This document shows positions 1 through 7,664 of a DNA stretch of 53,073 bases, in pieces. Numbering within the stretch: position 1 is the stretch's first letter; each line of letters begins with the position of its first letter. The stretch comes from Candidatus Binatia bacterium (GTDB lineage: Bacteria > Desulfobacterota > Binatia > HRBIN30). The stretch lies in the NCBI GenBank assembly GCA_023150935.1, contig JAKLJW010000034.1, positions 8,282 to 61,354 of the forward strand, given 5' to 3'. The position numbers were made by a program, and so were the translations under genes. The notes below the pieces were generated by a model, which was not told the origin of the DNA, did not search any database, and worked only from the letters and a program-made list of their open reading frames with translations.

Positions 1-262
1 TGTGCGCGCACGGCGCGAAGAAATCTTCAGGCCATGGAGCGGCAGTGCCTTCCCGTTCGTCCCGAGTAGCGCCTTCTCGATGACCCGATCGCCCTGAGTA
101 GCCGATATCTTCTCAATCGGCGTATCGAAGGGCTCAGGCGCGTATCGAGGGACAGGCTCGGCAGGGGCGCGCCCCTCGATACGGAGCCCAGGGGAAGGGC
201 TCCTACTCGGGGCGAACGGGCTGGTTGTTCGCTTTGGGTTGCGGGCGCCAGCCCGCGCTAGG
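1..262 (+). repeat. Composite dispersed repeat, long copy (runs off left edge)
   Basis: This stretch closely matches 19366-19637. It begins with the palindrome-rich block GCGCGCACGGCGCGAAGAA, continues with a middle block containing CTGAGTAGCCGAT and the inverted pair CGTATCGAGGG / CCCTCGATACG (around 145-182), and ends with the block GGGTTGCGGGCG followed by AGCCCGCGCT. Shorter copies without the middle block lie at 18640-18725 and, inverted, at 49756-49894. The copy may extend left of the window. No protein is apparent, so this looks like a non-autonomous or REP-like element. Confidence 0.75.
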
Positions 263-302
263 CCCGTCGAAGGGCGAGGGGCCGCTTTCTCCGACAGGCT
301 CC
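263..302 (+). repeat. Partial copy of the 135-bp inverted-repeat element
   Basis: The stretch contains CCCGTCGAAGGGCGA and CTTTCTCCGACAGGCTCCT. It matches the right half of the element at 37126-37260 and abuts the composite repeat at 1-262 directly, so two repeat families are nested or adjacent here. The rest of the interval up to the gene at 429 (303-428) holds GC-rich sequence with no recognisable feature other than the ribosome binding site. Confidence 0.7.
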
Positions 303-428
303 TGGACCCGGGGGAATCCGGGCGGGGGGGGCGCGCCGCCGCGCAACTGGCTGCCGCATCCGGATGCCGCCCCCCTTTCCGCCGAAGACTCCAATGCGGT
401 ACACAGCGCAGCCGAGGAGGACACGGTC

Positions 429-1604
429 ATGCAGGTTTGCGATCCGCGTGAAGTGGGGTTCGATCCCGGGCGTCTCGGTCGTCTCGCCGATAGCATCGAG
501 GCCGACATTGCCGCCGAGCGCTTCGACGGCTGCGAGTTAATTGTCGCCCGCCACGGGCGCGTGGCTTTTCATCGCTGGTTCGGCTGGGCCGACCGCGCCC
601 AGCGCAAACCACTTGTCGAGGACCAGGTGTTCTTCACGATGTCGATCGGCAAGCAGTTCACCAACGTGCTCGTGCTCAACTACATCGAACGCGGCGCGCT
701 GGCGCTCACCACCCCGATCGCCGAGATCATTCCCGAGTTCGGCTGCCGCGGCAAAGACAACGTCGCCATCTGGCACGTGCTCACGCACACGGGCGGGCTG
801 CCGGCACTCATGCCGCCGATGCCGATCGAGGAGGTGTCGCGCCTGCAATCGGTGGTCGCCGCGACGTGCGCGACGATCCTCGAAGCCGAACCCGGCTCGC
901 GCGTGACCTACAGCGTCATCGTCGGACACGCGATCCTCGGAGAAGTCATCCGGCGCCTCGACGGCGGGCGCCGTCCGTACCGTCAGATCATGGCCGAAGA
1001 GCTTTTCCAGCCGCTGGGCATGACGAACACCTCGTTGGGCGCGCGGCCGGACCTTGCGGCGCGCATGGCGCCGGTGGTCGTACGCGACCGGCGTCCCGGG
1101 GCTCTGGAGCCGGAACTTCTCGAGGCGACCGGAATGCTGGTGACCGAGGAGGCGGAGATCCCCGCCGGGGGCTACCTGTCGACCGCCGCCGACGTGCACC
1201 GTTTTGCCGAAATGCTGCGCGGCGGCGGGGTGCTGGGCGACGTCCGGGTCCTGTCGCCGGCAACGGTCGAGCAGGGTCACACGATCCGCACCGGCGCCAT
1301 GACCAACAGCCTGTTCGACTACACGCGCGCGGCGCGCGGCTGGACGCCGTTTCCCGCCAACATCGGCCTCGGTTTCTTTGTCCGCGGCGGCGGCATGCAT
1401 CCGACGCCGATGGGCACCCTGGCCTCGCCGACGACGTTCGGCGGCTTCGGTGCGGGCTCGACGGTGTTCTGGATCGATCCGGTCCGCGACGTCACCTACG
1501 CGTTCCTGTCGACCGGGCTGATGGAGGAATCGCGCAGCATGGAGCGGCATCAGCGCCTGTCGGACATGGTGCACGCCGCGGTCGTCGAAATGCACACAGC
1601 CTGA
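429..1604 (+). CDS. Serine hydrolase, beta-lactamase/class C-like
   Basis: The 391-aa product belongs by motif to the beta-lactamase-related serine hydrolases (class C / DD-peptidase-like / esterase group). The SxxK motif is Ser72-Ile-Gly-Lys75, followed by the helix residues QFTNVL; a Tyr-Ser pair at about residue 160 stands where the family has YxN, and a Gly-rich strand GGFGAGS near the C-terminus fits the third motif. The start at 429 was chosen because GAGGAGG sits 8 bases upstream (414-420); the frame is open further upstream but only through repeat DNA. No clear signal peptide is seen, so it is probably cytosolic. The substrate is unknown. Family assignment is secure; an esterase role is as likely as beta-lactam hydrolysis. 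Confidence 0.85.
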   Translation: MQVCDPREVGFDPGRLGRLADSIEADIAAERFDGCELIVARHGRVAFHRWFGWADRAQRKPLVEDQVFFTMSIGKQFTNVLVLNYIERGALALTTPIAEIIPEFGCRGKDNVAIWHVLTHTGGLPALMPPMPIEEVSRLQSVVAATCATILEAEPGSRVTYSVIVGHAILGEVIRRLDGGRRPYRQIMAEELFQPLGMTNTSLGARPDLAARMAPVVVRDRRPGALEPELLEATGMLVTEEAEIPAGGYLSTAADVHRFAEMLRGGGVLGDVRVLSPATVEQGHTIRTGAMTNSLFDYTRAARGWTPFPANIGLGFFVRGGGMHPTPMGTLASPTTFGGFGAGSTVFWIDPVRDVTYAFLSTGLMEESRSMERHQRLSDMVHAAVVEMHTA

Positions 1605-1633
1605 CGAACAACGAACGACCAGCAACAAACATC

Positions 1634-1775
1634 GATCCCCAAGCCCCAAGACCCCAAGCCCTCAAGCCCCCAAGCCCCCAAGACCCCAAGACCTCAAGAC
1701 CTCAAGACCTCAAGCCCTCAAGACCCCAAGACCCCAAGACCCCAAGACCCCAAGACCTCAAGACCCCAAGGACCC
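1634..1775. repeat. Degenerate CCCCAAGA/CCTCAAGA tandem repeat
   Basis: About 140 bases built from 8-base units of the type CCCAAGAC, CTCAAGAC and CCCAAGCC. It overlaps the last codons of the minus-strand FG-GAP gene. Similar but shorter CCTCAAG-type tracts lie near 29156, at 44332-44388 and at 45925-45972. There is no spacer structure, so it is a simple degenerate tandem repeat and not a CRISPR array. Confidence 0.85.
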
Positions 1776-3104
1776 CGCCCACACGTCCACGCCACCGAAG
1801 TACCCGCGGTTTGGCGCCACAGGACGCGGGCGTCGCGCCCTGGGCAGCGGGGACGACTCCGGTGTGCTCCCCGCCGCCGCGGCCGGCCGTGGTTCCAGCT
1901 TCGGCTTCGGTGCAGGATTCGGGTTGTTCAGGTCGCCGAACGCCGCCGCGACGTCGAGCTTGCCGTCGCCGTTGACGTCGCCGAGACCCACGCCCCACAC
2001 CCGTTCGCGCCCGCTCGCGGGCAGGCCGCTGTCCGTCGCCGCCTGCCAGTGCTCGTGCCCGTCCCCGAGCAACGGAAAGAGACCATACGCCCCGGCCGGC
2101 GATCGTGTCGTCGTCCGGCCGGCGATCACCAGATCGGTGTGTCCGTCGCCGTTGAGATCGCCGAGGGCCACGCCCAACGCGGCGTACGAAGGAATTGCGC
2201 CCGCACCGGCGCGCCAGCGTGTTCCAGCGGCACCGCCGCGCTCCTGGATGAACACCTCGGCGCCGGGGACGGCGGCGCCGGTGGCCAGGTCCAGCAGGCC
2301 GTCGCCGTTGACGTCACCCGCGGCGATGCCCCAGTAGAGCCCTCCGGTGGGCGGCACGGGCAGACCGTCCGCGGCGCTGCGCCACGCGCCTTTGCCGTCG
2401 CCGAGCCACACGCGCGGTCCGCCGGCATGCGTCGCCGCCAGATCCACGTGCCCGTCCCGATTGAGGTCGACGGCGATAATGGCGTTGCCCCACCCGCTCT
2501 GCTCCAGGCCCCCGGATCGTTCAGTCCACTCGCCCTTGCAGTTGCCGAGGAAAGCCCGCACGCCGTGCTCGTTGGCGGCCACCGTGGCGATATCGAGGCA
2601 GCGGTCGCCGTTGAAGTCGGCGGCGGCGACGTCCTCCGTGCCGTACGCCGGCAGGCCGCTGGAGCCGGCCCGCCACACGCCGCGGCCGTCACCGAGAAAA
2701 ACCGCCGCCCCCCGGCAGTGATCGCCGACCACGACGTCGAGCTTGCCGTCGTTGTTGGCGTCGGCGAACTGCATTCCGCCACCGCAATACGCTTCGCGCG
2801 GCAGGCCCTCCGAGGCATCGCGCCAACCGCCCTTGCCGTCGGACAGGAAAACGTGCGGTCCATCTGCCAGACGGGACACCACGCCGAGATCGGCGAAGCC
2901 GTCGGCATCGACGTCGCCGAAGGCGATGTGCGACTTCCAGAGCCCCGTGTGCGGCAGGCCGCGCGCGGCAGGCTGGAAGCGCACCGCACGCGCCTCCTCG
3001 CCGCCGGCCCGCGCCGCGTAAGCCCCGGCGACGGCCATGACGACACTCGAAGCCCAGATCGTGGCGGCCCGTAAATTCAGACGTCTACAAGTCACCGGCA
3101 GCAT
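1758..3104 (-). CDS. Exported FG-GAP/VCBS-repeat beta-propeller protein
   Basis: The 448-aa product has an N-terminal signal peptide (about residues 1-33, hydrophobic stretch WASSVVMAVAGAYA). It then carries seven calcium-binding loops of the type D-x-N/D-x-D-G-x-x-D, for example GDVNGDGLLDLA and ADANNDGKLDVV. The loops alternate with W...GLP strands, as in FG-GAP/VCBS repeats that fold as a seven-bladed propeller. The C-terminal 50 residues are Pro/Arg-rich and run into the tandem repeat. The start at 3104 was preferred over an ATG 42 bases upstream because it has a GAGAGGG-like site and puts the signal peptide at the N-terminus. The ligand is unknown; surface display or secretion is inferred. 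Confidence 0.85.
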   Translation of the reverse strand: MLPVTCRRLNLRAATIWASSVVMAVAGAYAARAGGEEARAVRFQPAARGLPHTGLWKSHIAFGDVDADGFADLGVVSRLADGPHVFLSDGKGGWRDASEGLPREAYCGGGMQFADANNDGKLDVVVGDHCRGAAVFLGDGRGVWRAGSSGLPAYGTEDVAAADFNGDRCLDIATVAANEHGVRAFLGNCKGEWTERSGGLEQSGWGNAIIAVDLNRDGHVDLAATHAGGPRVWLGDGKGAWRSAADGLPVPPTGGLYWGIAAGDVNGDGLLDLATGAAVPGAEVFIQERGGAAGTRWRAGAGAIPSYAALGVALGDLNGDGHTDLVIAGRTTTRSPAGAYGLFPLLGDGHEHWQAATDSGLPASGRERVWGVGLGDVNGDGKLDVAAAFGDLNNPNPAPKPKLEPRPAAAAGSTPESSPLPRARRPRPVAPNRGYFGGVDVWAGSLGS

Positions 3105-3230
3105 CTCTGGCGGCCCTCTCTCTTTCTCCGCGGCGCATCGTGGCACAAACCGGCCACCGGTGAATACGGGCTATCGGCACTTCGCGAAGTTCGCCATCTT
3201 CGACCCACCCGCCCGCGCTCCCCATCGATT

Positions 3231-4958
3231 TCAAGGACCGGCCGCCGCGGCACCGATGCGTACCGGCGCCGCCGGGTCGCCCTCGAACTCGATGACGAGA
3301 ATGCCCCCGTTCGGCGGCAGCGCCGTTGCGCTCGCCATGGCGATGCGCACAACGCCCGGAGTATCGCCGTGGTAGGCGAGCACCCCACCTTCAGCCTGCG
3401 GTCCGCGCCGCACTCGTGCCAGGCGCAAGCGCTCAGGATCGAACTCCACACGGAAGTCCACCGCCGTAAGCGCGTCGCCCGCCGCGACGTACACGGGAAT
3501 CCGTTGCCGCGCGCCGCGCCGGCCGCTCCGCGTTCGCCCGAGACGTACGGCAGGCGCCGACTCGCCGCTTACCAGCGCCGCTGCGGCACCGGCGTTCGGC
3601 GCCCAGTTGCCGGTGACGTCGCCGATCAGAATGCCGAGGAAGTCCTGGCCGGCGGCCGCCCCTGCCAGCGGCGCGTAAGCGATCGCTCCCGGCTGGCAAA
3701 CACCGCTGCTGATGACCGGCTGGACGACCTGCTGATTAGCCACCGCCACCGGCGCCGGCACGAAGAGCCAGTCGGAGTTGCAGGTCGTTGCCAGCGGCAT
3801 GCGGGCGATAATACCGACCACCTTCTGCAGTATCCGCGACGCATCGAGGGCGCTGATCGAGCCGTTGCCGGTTACGTCGGCCGCGAGTCGCTGATTGGCG
3901 TTGAGCACCCGCAGGCCCACCACCGACTGCAAGACGTACGACGCGTCGAGCGCGCTGATACCCGAGCCGAAGTTGCCGTCCTTGCGCGGCGCCACCTGCC
4001 ATGTCGCCGCCGCGAGATTACCGAACGCGTACTGGCCGGCACTGTCGCTCATCTGCGCCGCCGGCGGTGTCCCTTGCAACTCGACCGTCGCGCCGTTCAC
4101 GTTGTGGCTGCCGTTGTAGTAACGCAACCGGCCGCTGATGCCGTGACCGCCGGTGGGGGTCGGCGTCGGCGTCGCGGTAATCCCGGCACCACCGGTGGCC
4201 GTGCGCGTCGGCGTTCGCGAGCCCGTGGCCGTGGCGGTCGGCGGCCCGACGGTAAACGTCGGCGTCGGCACGATCGGAGTCGTCGGCCCGACCGGCGGCG
4301 TCGAGGTCGGGGTCGGACTTGCAGTCGAGGCGATCGTCGGCGTCGGCGAGAACCCACCGTTGACGGCGGCCCCGTAAGCCGCGACGGCAAACGGCAGCGG
4401 CGGCTCCTGATCGCCGGCGAGGATGACGTTGGACAGCGTGAGGAAGGTCGGTGCCGTCGTGGTCGCCGTGACACGCAAGAGCGCCACCGTACCGGCACCC
4501 GCAGGCGGCGCGGCAATACCGTACGTGGCGTAGAGAACGTGGACCCGACCGCCGGCGGTATCGACGACGTCGGTACCCAGAGCCGTACGTCCGGTCGACG
4601 TCGGCATCCACGGCGGGTCGGGGCACGGGCTGGTACCGCGTACGGTCGTGCAGATCGGGTCCCCACCGAGCGGCGCGAACGGCGGCACGCCCGCACCGCG
4701 GTACGCTTCGTTCGGATTGCCGACCGCCACGACGGCGGGATTGAAGCCGACGTCGAACTGGAAGGCCGCCAGCCCCGGCGCCGGAATGTTCGCGGCGTTC
4801 ACCTGCACAATCGCCGACTGCCCCGGCGAGAGCACGATCGCCGCCGGTTCGATCCGCAGCGACGGGGCTTGCGCCAACGCCGATACCGGCAGGCAAACCG
4901 CGATGAGCAGCGCGCAAGACCGGACCGCCGCGAATGTCTGCAAGCTGCGGGTAAACAT
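3231..4958 (-). CDS. Exported protein with cohesin-like and dockerin-like domains
   Basis: The 575-aa product starts with a signal peptide (to about residue 30, ending SALAQA). Order of parts: a cohesin-like beta-sandwich (about 33-200, beginning with PGQSAIVQVNAANI and FQFDVGFNPAVV); a Pro/Thr-rich linker (about 202-268); a carboxypeptidase-regulatory-like strand set (ISGRLRYYNG); two dockerin type-I-like repeats (ISALDASYVLQ and GNGSISALDASRILQKVV, about 328-395); and a second cohesin-like segment near the C-terminus (VDFRVEFDPERL). Cohesins and dockerins normally bind each other on different proteins, so both on one chain suggests self-assembly or a structural surface role (inference). The start is uncertain: no clear ribosome binding site, and the frame continues upstream into the palindromic element at 5049-5535. 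Confidence 0.75.
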   Translation of the reverse strand: MFTRSLQTFAAVRSCALLIAVCLPVSALAQAPSLRIEPAAIVLSPGQSAIVQVNAANIPAPGLAAFQFDVGFNPAVVAVGNPNEAYRGAGVPPFAPLGGDPICTTVRGTSPCPDPPWMPTSTGRTALGTDVVDTAGGRVHVLYATYGIAAPPAGAGTVALLRVTATTTAPTFLTLSNVILAGDQEPPLPFAVAAYGAAVNGGFSPTPTIASTASPTPTSTPPVGPTTPIVPTPTFTVGPPTATATGSRTPTRTATGGAGITATPTPTPTGGHGISGRLRYYNGSHNVNGATVELQGTPPAAQMSDSAGQYAFGNLAAATWQVAPRKDGNFGSGISALDASYVLQSVVGLRVLNANQRLAADVTGNGSISALDASRILQKVVGIIARMPLATTCNSDWLFVPAPVAVANQQVVQPVISSGVCQPGAIAYAPLAGAAAGQDFLGILIGDVTGNWAPNAGAAAALVSGESAPAVRLGRTRSGRRGARQRIPVYVAAGDALTAVDFRVEFDPERLRLARVRRGPQAEGGVLAYHGDTPGVVRIAMASATALPPNGGILVIEFEGDPAAPVRIGAAAAGP

Positions 4959-5048
4959 CGTCGTCGTGCTTCCGGACGCCGACCGCGCCGGGTGGTTCAG
5001 AACCGCTTCCGTCGATGGCGTTGTCCTCGTGACATATCGGCCGCCGTC

Positions 5049-5535
5049 GGAGTCTGTCAAGGTGGAACCCGGGCGCGGAGCGCGTGCCGTAACTCCGCTC
5101 TAACCCGCCGGGTCGTAGGCGCGACCCCTGTCCAGCCAGCGTTTCCGGCGCCGGCTCGCTCGCCCAACGGGCGAGAATCTCCGCTCCGATATGGAACATG
5201 GCGCGTCGAGTCGAGTCCCGCCCTTTCAGGGCTCGGTGTCCACGCTCGCCTTGACCCGGGGCGTTGCCCCGGGCTGATGCCTTTTGCCCCTTCGGGGCGT
5301 GCGCGCGAGCCGACGTTCCATCCGATGCTCAGGCCCGAAGGGACGGCCATTCGCCAGCCCGGGGCAACGCCCCGGGGAACGATTCAAAGACCGGAAGCCG
5401 AACCCCCGAAAGGGCGTCATGCGACGGCGAGCCACATCGCACCGGGGCCTGCACACACAATGGCCGGCGTCCTTTCGCAAGAGAACCGTCCCTTAAGAGC
5501 GGAGTTATGCGCGTGCCGACCACCTTGACAACTCC
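5049..5535. mobile_element. MITE-like nested palindromic element
   Basis: This intergenic block has matched ends: GGAGTCTGTCAAGGTGG at 5049-5065 pairs with CCACCTTGACAACTCC at 5520-5535 (one unpaired base). Inside these, TAACTCCGCTCT (5090-5101) pairs with AGAGCGGAGTTA (5496-5507), and further in GGGGCGTTGCCCCGGGCTG (around 5258-5276) pairs with CAGCCCGGGGCAACGCCCC (around 5356-5374). No convincing coding frame lies inside. The structure resembles a miniature inverted-repeat element or a very large hairpin. No target-site duplication was found. It separates two divergent exported-protein genes. Confidence 0.6.
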
Positions 5536-5586
5536 AACTGGCGAGTGGAATGGTCGTGCAATCCGCTATCGTAATTGAGGTTCTGC

Positions 5587-6537
5587 TTGTTTCGTTCGAC
5601 TCGCATGCTCGTACTGGCGGGCGTCGTGACCGCCATGAGTGCGCCGGCTGCGACGGCGGCCGTGCGCGACATCGCCATTACCGATGCCGCGCCGCGCGGA
5701 TTCTCGATCGTGTGGGTCTCCGACGAGTCCGTAGTCAGCGCCGGGGTGCGCGTGTTTACCGGCGCTAACGGCACCGGCGAGATCACCGGCACGCTAACCA
5801 TCTCCCTCGTAAGCGCCGCGTTCCCGCCGGCGCTCGCCCATGGCGTCGTCAAGGTTTCCGTCACCGGCGTCAACCCGAACACCACGGTTTACGTCCAGAC
5901 CGTCACCACCGGGGCCGGCGGCACCGTCGAATCCCCGGCTGCCCCCCCGTTCCTGGCGGCGCAAACGCCGGCGGAAACTACCGTCCTCGACGCCGCCAAC
6001 CAGTTGCGGGTCAACGACGTCATCCGCCACGACGTGTTCCTCCCCGACGGCGTCACCCCGGCCGCCGGCGCATTGCTGGTGGTTGACGCGCCGGGTCTCG
6101 GCGCCTACCCGCTAACCGCCTTCGTCGGCGAGGGCATGCCCGTACCGACCGCCGCCGTCGACCTCAACAATCTCTTTTCGACCGCCACGGGCAAGAACGT
6201 CACCGTCCCCGCCGGACAGGTATTGCGGCTGACCGAGTTCCGCGGCCTCGCCTGCGCGGGACTGGTATCGCACCAGCTCGTCCGCTACCGCCGCGCGCCG
6301 GCGCACGAGGAAACCCCGGCCATCGTCGAACTGGAATTGCCCGTCCACTGTCATTTCGCCGACGTCCGGTGCGACGGCACGATCGACGCGCTCGATGCCC
6401 AGCGCGTCCTCGATGCCGACGACAGCCGCGCCGGTCAGTGCCGTTTCAACGCCGACCTCGACGCCGTCGCCGACGGCGCGATCGACGTCCTCGACGCCCA
6501 GCGCGTCCTCAACCACTTCGGCGAGAATGTGCCGTAA
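5587..6537 (+). CDS. Exported FN3-like protein with C-terminal dockerin-like repeats
   Basis: The 316-aa product has a short signal peptide (LVLAGVVTAMSAPAATA) and a beta-sandwich N-terminal region. That region begins VRDIAITDAAPRGFSIVWVS and resembles the N-terminus of the thrombospondin-3 protein at 15066 ([15 protein letters not shown]). The last 60 residues contain two dockerin-like loops, CDGTIDALDAQRVLDAD and ADGAIDVLDAQRVLNHFG. The TTG at 5587 was chosen because GAGG sits 6 bases upstream and it leaves a basic n-region; an ATG at 5605 is the alternative. It is the first gene of a seven-gene co-directional run; the next gene's ribosome binding site overlaps its stop codon. The function is unknown, but the dockerin suggests tethering to a cohesin partner such as the neighbour at 3231-4958 (inference). 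Confidence 0.7.
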   Translation: MFRSTRMLVLAGVVTAMSAPAATAAVRDIAITDAAPRGFSIVWVSDESVVSAGVRVFTGANGTGEITGTLTISLVSAAFPPALAHGVVKVSVTGVNPNTTVYVQTVTTGAGGTVESPAAPPFLAAQTPAETTVLDAANQLRVNDVIRHDVFLPDGVTPAAGALLVVDAPGLGAYPLTAFVGEGMPVPTAAVDLNNLFSTATGKNVTVPAGQVLRLTEFRGLACAGLVSHQLVRYRRAPAHEETPAIVELELPVHCHFADVRCDGTIDALDAQRVLDADDSRAGQCRFNADLDAVADGAIDVLDAQRVLNHFGENVP

Positions 6538-6547
6538 GGATTTCGCC

Positions 6548-7657
6548 ATGGGTTTCCGGCGCCGATCTCTCGCGGCACTCCTCGCGGTTCTCGCCGTCAT
6601 CTCCAGCCCGGGCCCGCCCCGGGTTTGGGCGCAGGTGGTCGAGCCGCTCCCGGCCGGACGCAAGTATCTGAACGCCCACCTCTACGAGGAAGCCGGAGCG
6701 CTGGTCTTCGTGCGCCCGGACAGCTCGACCGCCGAGCCCTTGAACGGCTGGAACGTACCCGGCCAGCCGGTCGGCGACCTGGTCGGCCTGGTGCGCGCCG
6801 GCGCTACGGGCACGGAATTGCGTGTGCTCGATCCCACCGGACGCCAGGTGGGTGCGGCAACGCTTCCCGGAGCACGGGCTCCGATCGTCACCGACAACGG
6901 CATCTTCACGCTCGTCGAGGCCTTGCACGTCCCCGTTCGCCCCCACGAAATCGACTTCTACGCTCTCGACGGCAGGCGACTCGGACAGGTGCGCGAACCC
7001 GGCCTTGCGCTGGTAAAGTACACGCCGTTGCGCGACGGCCGCCTCGTCACCGTCAACCAGGGCCCCGCCGGCGACGATCGCTCAATCGTCGTGTATGGCC
7101 CCGACGGCACCGTACGCTGGCGCTACGCCTGGAAAGGCACCGACGTGCCCGACGTTGTCGTGACGCCCGACACAACGCGTTTAGTGCTCCTCCGCCAGGA
7201 TCTTCTCGCCGGCACATCGACGGTCACGGTCATGGGGCCGCGAAACGAGGTCATCCGGTCCCACACGCTCCCGACCGTATACCAGGGCCTCGCCAGCGAC
7301 GACTCGCGACAGGTGGCGGTGGTTGGACAGAATGTGGTGGCGATGCTCGACGCGCCATCGGGGGCGCTGGCATGGCGCACGGCGGCAGACATCGACCTGT
7401 TGCTCGCGGGCGGTCTGCGCTTCGATTCCGCGTCCGGCCGATTGACGATCGTCAGCGCGCAGCGCGACCAGCGTGCCGGCCGCGCCAACCTGACACTGCG
7501 CAGCCTCGACGTCCGGAACGGCACGGTGGCGAGCACCGACCTCGGCACCCTGGGCCTCGCCGAAGCGCCACCGGTCCTCGCCATCGACACCGCACCGACG
7601 GGCGAGCGGCGGGTGTTACTGCAGGACCGCAGAATCGAAGCCGCTCCGGAGCGGTGA
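6548..7657 (+). CDS. Exported beta-propeller-like protein
   Basis: The 369-aa product has a clear signal peptide (basic FRRR, then LAALLAVLAVISS, cleavage near VWAQ). The mature part is a series of short beta-strand repeats with D-G turns (LDGRRLGQVRE, YGPDGTVRWRY, DAPSGALAWRT), typical of PQQ-like or WD-like propellers. No catalytic residues are recognised. AAGGA at 6536-6540 precedes the ATG by 7 bases and overlaps the stop of the previous gene, indicating co-transcription. The next gene follows after 7 bases. I do not recognise a specific family. Confidence 0.75.
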   Translation: MGFRRRSLAALLAVLAVISSPGPPRVWAQVVEPLPAGRKYLNAHLYEEAGALVFVRPDSSTAEPLNGWNVPGQPVGDLVGLVRAGATGTELRVLDPTGRQVGAATLPGARAPIVTDNGIFTLVEALHVPVRPHEIDFYALDGRRLGQVREPGLALVKYTPLRDGRLVTVNQGPAGDDRSIVVYGPDGTVRWRYAWKGTDVPDVVVTPDTTRLVLLRQDLLAGTSTVTVMGPRNEVIRSHTLPTVYQGLASDDSRQVAVVGQNVVAMLDAPSGALAWRTAADIDLLLAGGLRFDSASGRLTIVSAQRDQRAGRANLTLRSLDVRNGTVASTDLGTLGLAEAPPVLAIDTAPTGERRVLLQDRRIEAAPER

Positions 7658-7664
7658 GGCAGCG

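Noticed and set aside
225..428. Upstream extension of the serine hydrolase frame
   Set aside because: This part is translated repeat DNA, while the ATG at 429 has a strong ribosome binding site and fits the family length.
1634..1775. Possible CRISPR array
   Set aside because: The units are 8 bases, degenerate and without unique spacers, and no cas gene is in the window.
3369..5528. 719-codon plus-strand frame opposite the cohesin/dockerin gene
   Set aside because: Arg-rich low-information translation that continues into the palindromic element; the minus-strand frame has a signal peptide and domains.
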